From Halomonas saccharevitans (GTDB lineage: Bacteria; Pseudomonadota; Gammaproteobacteria; Pseudomonadales; Halomonadaceae): DNA of 63,223 bases. Of the stretch, positions 56,989 to 63,223 are shown piece after piece. Position 1 is the stretch's first letter, and each line of letters begins with the position of its first letter. The notes beneath the pieces are model-generated. The model saw only the letters and a program-made list of their open reading frames with translations. It did no database searches and was not told where the DNA came from. The translations under genes and the position numbers were made by a program. The stretch is taken from the NCBI RefSeq assembly GCF_900116405.1, contig NZ_FPAQ01000023.1, positions 1 through 63,223 on the forward strand. The letters run 5' to 3'.

Positions 56989-57025
56989 AAAACCCCCAGT
57001 CGGCGAAGTGCCGCTGGGGGTTTTT
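56989..57025. terminator. Bidirectional terminator between elbB and tatC
   Basis: AAAACCCCCAG (56989-56999) pairs with CTGGGGGTTTT (57014-57024), with an inner CGGC/GCCG stem. T-runs on both strands serve convergent elbB and tatC. Confidence 0.9.
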
Positions 57026-57066
57026 GCTGGAGTCATCATGCTGTGATGGCCGCTTGGCCGCGACGC

Positions 57067-57837
57067 TTACGGCTCGTCTTCTGCCCCGGTCTCCTTTTCC
57101 CGCTTGCGGCGCACCAGCCGGCCGAACAGCAGGCCGACCTCGTAGAGCAGGTACATCGGCACCGCCAGCAGGCTCTGGGAGACGACGTCCGGCGGCGTCA
57201 GCAGCATGCCGATGACGAAACAGCCAAGCACCACGTAGGGGCGCTTCTTCGACAGGCTCTCCACCGTGGTGGCGCCCGAGAGGATCAGCAGGAAGGTAGC
57301 GATGGGGATCTCGAAGGCCACGCCGAAGGCGAAGAACAGCTTGAGGACGAAGTTCAGGTACTGGTTGATGTCGGTCATCACCGCCACGTTCTCCGGCCCG
57401 GTCTGGGTGAAGAACTGGAACAGCAGCGGGAAGACCACGTAGTAGGCGAAGGCGGCGCCGCCGTAGAAGAGCGCAATGCTGGAGGCCAGGATCGGCAGGG
57501 CCAGCGCCTTCTCGTTGTCATAGAGCCCCGGCGCCACGAAGGCCCAGGCCTGATGCAGCACGTAGGGGATGGCGGCGAACACCGCCACCACCAGGGTCAG
57601 CTTGAAGGGCGCGAGGAAGGGCGAGGCGACCTCGGTGGCGATCATCTGCGAGCCTTCCGGCAGCAGCGCCATCAGCGGTTGGGCGACGAACGAGTAGATG
57701 TCGTTGGCGAAGGCATAGAGCCCGAGAAAGATCACCAGGATCGCAACCACCGCGCGCATCAGCCGCGAGCGCAGCTCGATGAGGTGCTCGATCAGCGGGG
57801 CCTGGTTCTGTTCCTGGGGATCACCGGTCTTGCTCAT
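57067..57837 (-). CDS. tatC: Sec-independent protein translocase TatC
   Basis: Polytopic receptor of the twin-arginine translocase. The 256-residue protein starts with the conserved LIEHLIELRSRLMRAVVAIL, has six membrane helices, the periplasmic ATEVASPFLAPFKL segment, and VLGCFVIGMLLTPPDVVSQ in the last third. ATG overlaps the tatB stop by 4 bases. The PhoX phosphatase in this window is an obvious substrate. Confidence 0.97.
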   Translation of the reverse strand: MSKTGDPQEQNQAPLIEHLIELRSRLMRAVVAILVIFLGLYAFANDIYSFVAQPLMALLPEGSQMIATEVASPFLAPFKLTLVVAVFAAIPYVLHQAWAFVAPGLYDNEKALALPILASSIALFYGGAAFAYYVVFPLLFQFFTQTGPENVAVMTDINQYLNFVLKLFFAFGVAFEIPIATFLLILSGATTVESLSKKRPYVVLGCFVIGMLLTPPDVVSQSLLAVPMYLLYEVGLLFGRLVRRKREKETGAEDEP

Positions 57838-58253
57838 CGGGAGGCGGAATCCTTGTCGGCGGTGGAGGCATCGGCGGAGCGCGGGTGATCATCGTCTTCG
57901 CTGCCCGAGCGGGCCCGGGCCAGGGCGTCGTCGAGGCGCTTCTCGGCGGGCGCGGCCTTGCTGTGCGAGCTCGAGGTGGACGTACCGCCGTCGTCCTCGG
58001 CGATGCTCTCCACGCCCCGCTTGACCTGCTGGACGCCCTCGTCGAGCTTCTTCTGCTGCTCGTTGAGCTTCTGGCGCAGCTCCTCGGCCTCGAGCTGGGC
58101 GCTGATCTCGCTCTGCATGCCCGAGACCGTGCGCTTGATCTTGCCGATCCACAGCCCCAGGGTGCGCGCGGCCTTGGGCAGGCGCTCGGGACCGAGCACC
58201 AGCAGGCCCACCACGCCGATGATCATCAGTTCGAGAAAGCCCATATCGAACAT
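57834..58253 (-). CDS. tatB: Sec-independent protein translocase TatB
   Basis: The 139-residue protein has one N-terminal membrane helix (MGFLELMIIGVVGLLVLGPE), the amphipathic helix RLPKAARTLGLWIGKIKR, then a long charged tail rich in Asp/Glu/Ser. GPERLP is the TatB signature that separates it from TatA. It lies 6 bases after tatA. Confidence 0.96.
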   Translation of the reverse strand: MFDMGFLELMIIGVVGLLVLGPERLPKAARTLGLWIGKIKRTVSGMQSEISAQLEAEELRQKLNEQQKKLDEGVQQVKRGVESIAEDDGGTSTSSSHSKAAPAEKRLDDALARARSGSEDDDHPRSADASTADKDSASR

Positions 58254-58259
58254 GGCGGT

Positions 58260-58532
58260 TTACTTGCGCTCTTCCGAGTCCTCGGCCTTCTTCTCGGCCT
58301 TGACGTCGTAGGTGTTGACCCCCTCGTCGTCATGGCTGACGCGGGCCTGGGGATCGTCCGCCTGCTCGTCCTCTTCTTTCTCGCCCTTCTCCTCGTCGTG
58401 CATGGCCTTCTTAAAGCCCTTCACGGCGCCGCCCAGGTCGCCGCCGACGTTGCGCAGCTTCTTGGTGCCGAAGATCAGGATGATGATGCCGAGAACGATC
58501 AGCAGCTGCCAGATACTGATACCACCTAACAT
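58260..58532 (-). CDS. tatA: Sec-independent protein translocase TatA
   Basis: The pore-forming subunit, 90 residues: helix [21 protein letters not shown], hinge, then [19 protein letters not shown] (amphipathic), and an acidic C-terminus. [14 protein letters not shown] is the TatA/E signature. GAGGAAG precedes the ATG. First of tatABC, 53 bases after hisE. Confidence 0.96.
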   Translation of the reverse strand: MLGGISIWQLLIVLGIIILIFGTKKLRNVGGDLGGAVKGFKKAMHDEEKGEKEEDEQADDPQARVSHDDEGVNTYDVKAEKKAEDSEERK

Positions 58533-58585
58533 AGTTGCTTCCTCAGGTTGGGGCTCCGGGGGAGGCCCGGAAGGGCCAGTTGACG

Positions 58586-58921
58586 CTATGGTTGCCGTGC
58601 GGCCTTCTCGTCGTGTCCCGAGACACCGAAGCGGCGGGCCAGCTCATCCAGGACCGTCCCGTGGTCGAGGCCCAGGTGCGAGAGCATCACCAGGCTATGA
58701 AACCACAAGTCGGCCGTTTCGGCGATCAACGCCTGTTGCGCCGCCGCGTCGCCGCGCTCGGCATCCTTGGCCGCCAGCAGCGTCTCGGTGGCTTCCTCGC
58801 CAAGCTTCTCGAGGATCTTGTTGAGCCCCTTGTGATGCAGGGCGGCCACGTAGGAGCTGTCGGGATCGGCCTGGCGGCGCTGTTCGAGCACGTCGTGCAG
58901 TCGGTCCAGTATATCGCTCAT
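58586..58921 (-). CDS. hisE: Phosphoribosyl-ATP pyrophosphatase
   Basis: Second step of histidine synthesis. The 111-residue all-alpha MazG-like protein has [21 protein letters not shown] (EExxE metal motif) and [20 protein letters not shown]. In Pseudomonas hisI (phosphoribosyl-AMP cyclohydrolase) sits between ubiB and hisE; here hisE is 24 bases after ubiB and hisI is missing. MSDILDRL is preferred as start; an ATG five codons earlier is possible. Confidence 0.95.
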   Translation of the reverse strand: MSDILDRLHDVLEQRRQADPDSSYVAALHHKGLNKILEKLGEEATETLLAAKDAERGDAAAQQALIAETADLWFHSLVMLSHLGLDHGTVLDELARRFGVSGHDEKAARQP

Positions 58922-58945
58922 GGGGCAGGGTTCCATTGCTTGAGG

Positions 58946-60568
58946 TCAGTTCCAGGCCAGTAGCAGCACGCCGAGGCCGGCGGCGGCGAGCGCCGGCCAG
59001 GGCTGGCCGGCGGCCCACTCGTAAAGCGGCTGCCAGGCCAGCGCGGCGACGATCAGCAGCAGGCCCAGGCGCAGCCGCCGATGACGACCGCCCTGGCGCG
59101 TCAGCTGGCGGGAGATATCGCCCATCGCGGCCGACTGGCGACGGCGCTGGCGATGTTCCTGCTCGGCGCGAGACAGCGCCTGGTGGGCAAGCACCGGCAG
59201 CTCGGGCAGGTGGCGGGCAAGCTCGGGCGCCTGGCGCTTGAAGGACTCCAGTAGGCCGCGGGCTCCGGCGCGCTCCTTCATCCAGCGCTCCAGGAAGGGC
59301 TTGGCGGTGCTCCAGAGGTCGAGGTCGGGATAGAGCTGGCGCCCCAGTCCCTCGATGTTGAGCAGGGTCTTCTGCAGCAGCACCAGCTGGGGCTGGACCT
59401 CCATGTTGAAGCGGCGTGCGGTCTGGAAGAGCCCCAGCAGCACCTGGCCGAAGGAGATGTCCTTGAGCGGCTTCTCGAGGATCGGCTCGCACACCGTGCG
59501 CACCGCCGCGGCGAACTCGTTGGCGCGGGTCTCCTCGCCCACCCAGCCTGACTCGATGTGCAGGGCGGCCACCTCGTAGTAGTCCTGATGGAAGAAGGCC
59601 AGCAGGTTGCGTGCCAGGTAGTCCTGGTCCTCGCGGGTGAGGCTGCCGACGATGCCGCAGTCGATGGCGATGTACTGGGGATCTTCGGGGTGCTCGTAGG
59701 AGATGAAGATGTTGCCCGGGTGCATGTCGGCATGAAAGAAGTTATCGCGGAACACCTGGGTGAAGAAGATCTCCACGCCGCGCTCGGCGAGCTTCTTGAG
59801 GTCGGTGCCCTGGGCGATCAGCGCCGCGGTATCGGCCACCGGCACGCCGTAGATCCGCTCCTGGACCATCACCCGGCGGCGGGTCAGCTCCCAGTGGATG
59901 GCCGGCACGTAGAGCAGCGGCGAATTCTTGAAGTTGCGCTTGAGCTGGGAGGTGTTGGCGGCCTCCTTGGTCAGGTCGAGCTCGTCGAACAGCGTGGATT
60001 CGTAGTCGCGGACCACCTCCACGGGGCGCAGCCGGCGCGCCTCGGGGATCCGCGCCAGCACGCTGGCGAAGCGATACATCAGCGCCATGTCCTGGCGCAT
60101 CACCCGCTCGATGCCCGGGCGGATGATCTTGACCACCACGGCCTCGCCGCCGTGCAGCCGCGCGGCATGCACCTGGGCGACGGAGGCCGAGGCCAGCGGC
60201 TCGGGCTCGAAGTTGGCGAAGGCCTCCTCCAGCGACATCTCGAGCTCCTCCTCGACCAGCGCCATGGCCTGGTGGCCGGGGAAGGGCGGCACCTGATCCT
60301 GAAGGCGCTTCAGCTCGTCGGCGATGTCCTCAGGCAGCAGGTCGCGCCGGGTCGAGAGCATCTGGCCGAGCTTGACGAAAATCGGGCCCAGCGACTCCAG
60401 GGCCAGGCGCAGCCGCTCGCCCCGGGAGCGCTCGCCGATCGGCACCAGTCGCAGCGGCGAGATCGTGAACAGGGCTCTGAGCCACCAGGGCAGGCGCGCC
60501 AGGGGCAGCAGGGTATCGAGCCGGAAGCGGGTGATCACCCAGACGATGCGCGCCAGTCGCAGGATCAT
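58946..60568 (-). CDS. ubiB: UbiB, atypical kinase-like ubiquinone synthesis protein
   Basis: The 540-residue protein has the ABC1/ADCK N-terminal KxGQ motif ([16 protein letters not shown]), the lysine-containing segment [23 protein letters not shown] with catalytic-loop Asp and Asn, and two C-terminal membrane helices. UbiB is an ATPase needed for quinone synthesis, probably moving lipid intermediates. The start [16 protein letters not shown] overlaps the ubiJ stop by 4 bases. Confidence 0.96.
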   Translation of the reverse strand: MILRLARIVWVITRFRLDTLLPLARLPWWLRALFTISPLRLVPIGERSRGERLRLALESLGPIFVKLGQMLSTRRDLLPEDIADELKRLQDQVPPFPGHQAMALVEEELEMSLEEAFANFEPEPLASASVAQVHAARLHGGEAVVVKIIRPGIERVMRQDMALMYRFASVLARIPEARRLRPVEVVRDYESTLFDELDLTKEAANTSQLKRNFKNSPLLYVPAIHWELTRRRVMVQERIYGVPVADTAALIAQGTDLKKLAERGVEIFFTQVFRDNFFHADMHPGNIFISYEHPEDPQYIAIDCGIVGSLTREDQDYLARNLLAFFHQDYYEVAALHIESGWVGEETRANEFAAAVRTVCEPILEKPLKDISFGQVLLGLFQTARRFNMEVQPQLVLLQKTLLNIEGLGRQLYPDLDLWSTAKPFLERWMKERAGARGLLESFKRQAPELARHLPELPVLAHQALSRAEQEHRQRRRQSAAMGDISRQLTRQGGRHRRLRLGLLLIVAALAWQPLYEWAAGQPWPALAAAGLGVLLLAWN

Positions 60569-61239
60569 GAGGGCGCCTCCGCGGCGGCCAGGCGACGGCG
60601 CAGCCGGGCCAGGCGGGCCTCGAGGCGGTCGGTGGCGATCTCCAGTTCGGTCATGTGATCGCGCAGCGCCTCGAGCTGGTGGCGCCCCGGCAGCAGGCGC
60701 GCCTCCTCGAAGACGTACTCGCCGACGTCGGCGCAGAGCTCCTGGCGGGTGCGCAGCCCCCACTGGGAGAGGCTGCGCACGCCTTCGGCCAGGCTATGGG
60801 CGGGCATGTCGCCAAGCCAGCGGGCGAGCTCGCCCTCCCAGTCGAGATCGAGATCGAACAGCAGGTCGCGGGTCGCCTCGAGCAGGTGGGTGCGTCCGCG
60901 CACGGCGAGCTTGCCCTGGAACATCAGACGCTCGATGGAGGCGCCGCCGAGCAGCTCGCCGAGGGTCTCGGCATCCAGCTCGACCACCGCGTCGAAGCCC
61001 GCTTCGTCGAAGGCGGTCTCGTCGCTGTCTGTTTCGTCGGGCAGGTCGGGGCGCAGCAGGTCGATCCCCGCTGGATGGAAGTGCAGGGCCAGCGCCAGGG
61101 CGGGCCGCTCCAGGCGCAGCAGGATGCGCTGGCCGGCCAGCCGGGCCAGCCGCCCCGGGGCCGCGGGATCCCGGGCGAGCAGGGCGTTGAGGGTGCGTTC
61201 GAGACCGGCCAGCAGCAGAGTGGGAGATAGCGACATCAT
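60565..61239 (-). CDS. ubiJ: Ubiquinone biosynthesis accessory factor UbiJ
   Basis: 224 residues: an N-terminal SCP2-like lipid-binding domain (about 15-120, with [17 protein letters not shown] and FQGKLAVRG) and a C-terminal coiled coil ([20 protein letters not shown]). UbiJ binds hydrophobic quinone intermediates in the Ubi complex. It sits between ubiE and ubiB as in E. coli. An extra acidic loop [12 protein letters not shown] lies in the SCP2 domain. Confidence 0.9.
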   Translation of the reverse strand: MMSLSPTLLLAGLERTLNALLARDPAAPGRLARLAGQRILLRLERPALALALHFHPAGIDLLRPDLPDETDSDETAFDEAGFDAVVELDAETLGELLGGASIERLMFQGKLAVRGRTHLLEATRDLLFDLDLDWEGELARWLGDMPAHSLAEGVRSLSQWGLRTRQELCADVGEYVFEEARLLPGRHQLEALRDHMTELEIATDRLEARLARLRRRLAAAEAPS

Positions 61240-61243
61240 GCCC

Positions 61244-61999
61244 TCACAGCTTGATGCCGCGATGCAGGGCGACGATGCCCCCGGTGAGGTTGGTGTACTC
61301 GACCCGCTCGAGTCCCGCGCTCTCCATCATGGCCTTGAGGGTTTCCTGGTCGGGATGCATGCGGATCGACTCGGCCAGATAGCGGTAGCTCTCGCCGTCG
61401 CTTGCCACCAGCTCGCCGATCCTCGGCAGCAGGCGGAAGGAGTACTGGTCGTAGGCCTTGGAGAACAGCGGATTGCCCGGCTTGGAGAACTCCAGCACCA
61501 AAAGGCGCCCGCCCGGCTTGAGCACCCGCGCCATGGAGCGCAGGGCGGCATCCTTGTCGGTGACGTTGCGCAGGCCGAAGGCGATGGTGATGCAGTCGAA
61601 GCTGTTGTCGGGGAAGGGCAGGCACTCGGCGTTGGCCTGCACGTACTCGACGTTGCCACCGACGCCGTGGTCGATCAGCTTGTCGCGACCGACCCGCAGC
61701 ATGGATTCGTTGATGTCGGCCAGCACCACCCGGCCGCGCGGCCCCACCATGCGCGAGAACTTCTGCGTCAGGTCGCCGGTGCCGCCGGCGATGTCGAGCA
61801 CGCTGTGGCCGGGGCGCACGCCGGAGCGTTCGATGGCCAGGCGCTTCCACAGGCGGTGGATGCCCAGCGACATCAGGTCGTTCATGATGTCGTAGCGCGC
61901 CGCGACCGAATGGAAGACATCGGCCACGCGAGAGGCCTTCTCCTCGACCGGGACGTCCTGATAGCCGAAGTGGGTGGTGTGCTTGTCACTGGCGCTCAT
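61244..61999 (-). CDS. ubiE: Ubiquinone/menaquinone C-methyltransferase UbiE
   Basis: The 251-residue SAM methyltransferase starts [16 protein letters not shown] and has [17 protein letters not shown], the SAM motif [31 protein letters not shown] and the C-terminal GGIVALHRG. The length equals E. coli UbiE (251). Five bases separate it from ubiJ. It is the first gene of the ubiE-ubiJ-ubiB-hisE-tatABC cluster. Confidence 0.96.
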   Translation of the reverse strand: MSASDKHTTHFGYQDVPVEEKASRVADVFHSVAARYDIMNDLMSLGIHRLWKRLAIERSGVRPGHSVLDIAGGTGDLTQKFSRMVGPRGRVVLADINESMLRVGRDKLIDHGVGGNVEYVQANAECLPFPDNSFDCITIAFGLRNVTDKDAALRSMARVLKPGGRLLVLEFSKPGNPLFSKAYDQYSFRLLPRIGELVASDGESYRYLAESIRMHPDQETLKAMMESAGLERVEYTNLTGGIVALHRGIKL

Positions 62000-62152
62000 G
62001 CCGTGGGGCTCCCGAATCGCTGCGGTGGGGGCAGGCCTGACGGCCTCGCCGATGGGCGCCATTGTAGCCTCCCCCCATGGCGATTGTCTTGACGGGGATT
62101 GGGGCGACGGGGCGCGCCTTACTCGGCCTTAGGCACCGGGGGGCCGGACCGT

Positions 62153-62299
62153 CGAGGGGGCGCTGTGAACCCCTCCCTGGGCGCTACCGACGCCCTGCGG
62201 CGCTCTCGCATCCTGCTCCGCTCGCAGGGCCGGTGCTGGCCATCCATGGCCAGCCCATTCGGAGGAGTCCTCCTCACCCATGGCGTAGGACCCCCTCGT
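62153..62299 (+). repeat. Dispersed palindromic repeat, long form, copy 5 (uninterrupted)
   Basis: It starts GAGGGGGCGCTGTGAACCCC and runs through TGGGCGCTACCGACGCCC, GCTGGCCATCCATGGCCAGC and GGAGGAGTCCTCC to CACCCATGGCGTAGGACCCC. It shows the pre-insertion sequence that the left IS copy disrupts in copy 1. It fills most of the 337-base ubiE-DUF971 gap. Confidence 0.8.
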
Positions 62300-62336
62300 C
62301 GGTCCGCCCCGGCGCCTTGCGTGGCGTTCTGGTGTG

Positions 62337-62720
62337 CTACAGCTGCTTGATCTCGATGCCCAGCGGCTCCCGCGAGGCGCCCGCTTCCTCGAGCCGACGC
62401 AGGTAGTCGGACCAGTTGGCCTCGCGGCGGCGGATCAGATCGTAAAAATAATCCCAGCTGAACAGGCCGCTGTCGTGGCCGTCGTCGAAGTGCAGCTTCA
62501 GCGCGTAGCGCCCGGCCGGAGTGATGTTCGCAAGGCCGACGTCCTTCTTGCCCACCTGCAGGGTGGCGGAGTCCGGGCCGTGGCCGCGCACCTCGGCGGA
62601 GGGCGAGAAGACGCGCAGGTACTCCACCGAGAGCCGGTAGGACTCGCCCTCGGCATAGGTGAGTTCGAGCTCGCGCTCCTTGCGGTGGTAGTGCACGTTG
62701 GTGGGGATCGGGGCTGTCAT
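62337..62720 (-). CDS. DUF971 / gamma-butyrobetaine hydroxylase-like N-terminal domain protein
   Basis: 127 residues with the DUF971 fold: VHYHRKERELELTYAEGESY, YLRVFSPSAEVRGHG, and LHFDDGHDSGLFSWDYFYDL near the end. In pseudomonads this gene sits between hslU and the PHA cluster upstream of ubiE; neither is present here, since the IS follows. The function is unknown. It is oriented as ubiE and separated from it by the repeat. Confidence 0.85.
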   Translation of the reverse strand: MTAPIPTNVHYHRKERELELTYAEGESYRLSVEYLRVFSPSAEVRGHGPDSATLQVGKKDVGLANITPAGRYALKLHFDDGHDSGLFSWDYFYDLIRRREANWSDYLRRLEEAGASREPLGIEIKQL

Positions 62721-62776
62721 GGCAAGGCTCCGCAGCAGCGTTGGCGGTGAGCGGCTGTACCGGTCACCGCTCGTGT

Positions 62777-62838
62777 CGGAGGCGCTGTGAACCCATCCTT
62801 GGGCGCTACATTTGCCTTCCCTGGCAAATGACCTCCTC
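62777..62838 (+). repeat. Dispersed palindromic repeat, short form, copy 6
   Basis: CGGAGGCGCTGTGAACCCATCC, TGGGCGCTACATTTGCC, TTCC, GGCAAATGACCTCCTCG. It is closest to copy 3. It ends about 40 bases before the right IS boundary. Confidence 0.75.
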
Positions 62839-62896
62839 GACGAGCGGTTCCCGGCGCCGCGCTACCCGTTGGCCCTCAGCGTAGACATGATGGATT

Positions 62897-62973
62897 GACC
62901 TGCCCCTCCTCAACGTCGTGGGTTACGTTGAGGTTGGGCAACAACACAGAGCCACTATTGAGGGAGGCAGGTC
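62897..62973 (+). other. Nested inverted repeats in the IS leader (right copy)
   Basis: GACCTGCC (62897-62904) pairs with GGCAGGTC (62966-62973), touching the ATG. Inside, CCTCAACGT (62908-62916) pairs with ACGTTGAGG (62925-62933). Same structure as the left copy. Confidence 0.6.
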
Positions 62974-63223
62974 ATGACACAGTCTAACGCAACTCAGCAG
63001 GTCGTTGTGGAGCGCACTGCCGCCGAGCGGCTCAGCGCCGCCAGCGACGTCCATGCCGCCTATATCGGGCTGGATGTGCATAAGGCCAGCATTGCGGTAT
63101 CCATCGCCGAGGCGGGACGGCATGAGCCGGAGTTTCGTGGTGAGATCGCCAATGAGCCCACGGCCATCGACACGCTGATCCGCCAGCTGAGCCAGCGCTT
63201 CGCGGGGCAGCCTCTGCTGTTCA
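62974..63223 (+). CDS. IS110-family transposase, N-terminal part (truncated by window edge)
   Basis: 83 complete codons before the window ends. MTQSNATQQVVVERTAAERL leads into the RuvC-like YIGLDVHKASIAVSIAEAG, where the Asp of GLDVHK is the first catalytic acid of the DEDD set. It adds a few residues (QRFAGQPLLF) beyond the left copy. The catalytic Ser domain is not visible. Confidence 0.85.
   Translation, partial: MTQSNATQQVVVERTAAERLSAASDVHAAYIGLDVHKASIAVSIAEAGRHEPEFRGEIANEPTAIDTLIRQLSQRFAGQPLLF

Larger units (their letters stand above)
62879..63223 (+). mobile_element. IS110-family insertion sequence, 5' end (right copy, partial)
   Basis: Identical inverted copy of bases 1-316, extending 29 bases further to the window edge. 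The 95 bases before the transposase ATG are short for an element whose guide RNA is encoded upstream, so if this element follows the IS1111 pattern its RNA would lie beyond the 3' end, outside the window. Confidence 0.85.

Overview
This window is a GC-rich stretch of a gammaproteobacterial chromosome. Gene content and order (map/rpsB-tsf-pyrH-frr-uppS-cdsA-dxr-rseP-bamA-skp-lpxD-fabZ-lpxAB-rnhB-dnaE-accA-tilS, ppx/rho, ppk1-hemB, ubiEJB-hisE-tatABC) resemble Pseudomonas and Halomonas relatives. The acidic proteins, the long-type DapD, the DapC/Spx-like pair and the intergenic repeats make a Halomonadaceae member (Halomonas or a close genus) my best guess; this rests on pattern recognition, not a database search. 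Almost all of it is core housekeeping DNA. I see no tRNA, rRNA, CRISPR array or phage.

Layout. Both ends are the 5' part of one IS110-family insertion sequence in opposite, outward-facing orientation: bases 1-316 are the reverse complement of 62879-63194. Next come trpS, a YeeE/YedE thiosulfate-type transporter and NAD-malic enzyme (0.5-4.8 kb), then aconitase on the minus strand, a CPXCG protein, trxB, slyX and a membrane-anchored cold-shock-domain protein (5-10.3 kb). A minus-strand cluster dapE-dapD-spx/arsC-like-dapC-glnD-map (10.5-18.4 kb) joins lysine/peptidoglycan precursor synthesis to nitrogen signalling and N-terminal Met removal. A long plus-strand run (18.6-39.6 kb) covers translation (rpsB, tsf, frr), UMP kinase, undecaprenyl and phospholipid precursors, the MEP pathway, outer-membrane assembly, lipid A synthesis, RNase HII, DNA polymerase III alpha, acetyl-CoA carboxylase alpha and tRNA-Ile lysidine synthase.

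Then ppx (minus) and rho, ubiD, a flavin reductase, folM and a small membrane protein (39.6-46.1 kb). At 46.1-47.7 kb a DAHP synthase gene is preceded by two tandem short reading frames, each with a compact Trp/Tyr/Phe cluster. A strong terminator lies between them and the second overlaps the enzyme's start region. This is the most interesting regulatory structure in the window. After it come a DUF3087 protein, a Tat-exported PhoX phosphatase with a plausible Pho box, a HAF-repeat autotransporter, and on the minus strand ppk1 and hemB. The end holds elbB (plus) and a minus-strand operon ubiE-ubiJ-ubiB-hisE-tatA-tatB-tatC, a DUF971 gene and the second IS end.

Two repeat families are scattered between genes: a palindrome-rich REP/MITE-like element (six copies, long and short forms) and an AGCGCCG heptamer motif (eight perfect tandem copies at one site). 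The left IS copy sits exactly inside a long-form copy of the first family, as expected of an IS110-type element that targets repetitive palindromes.
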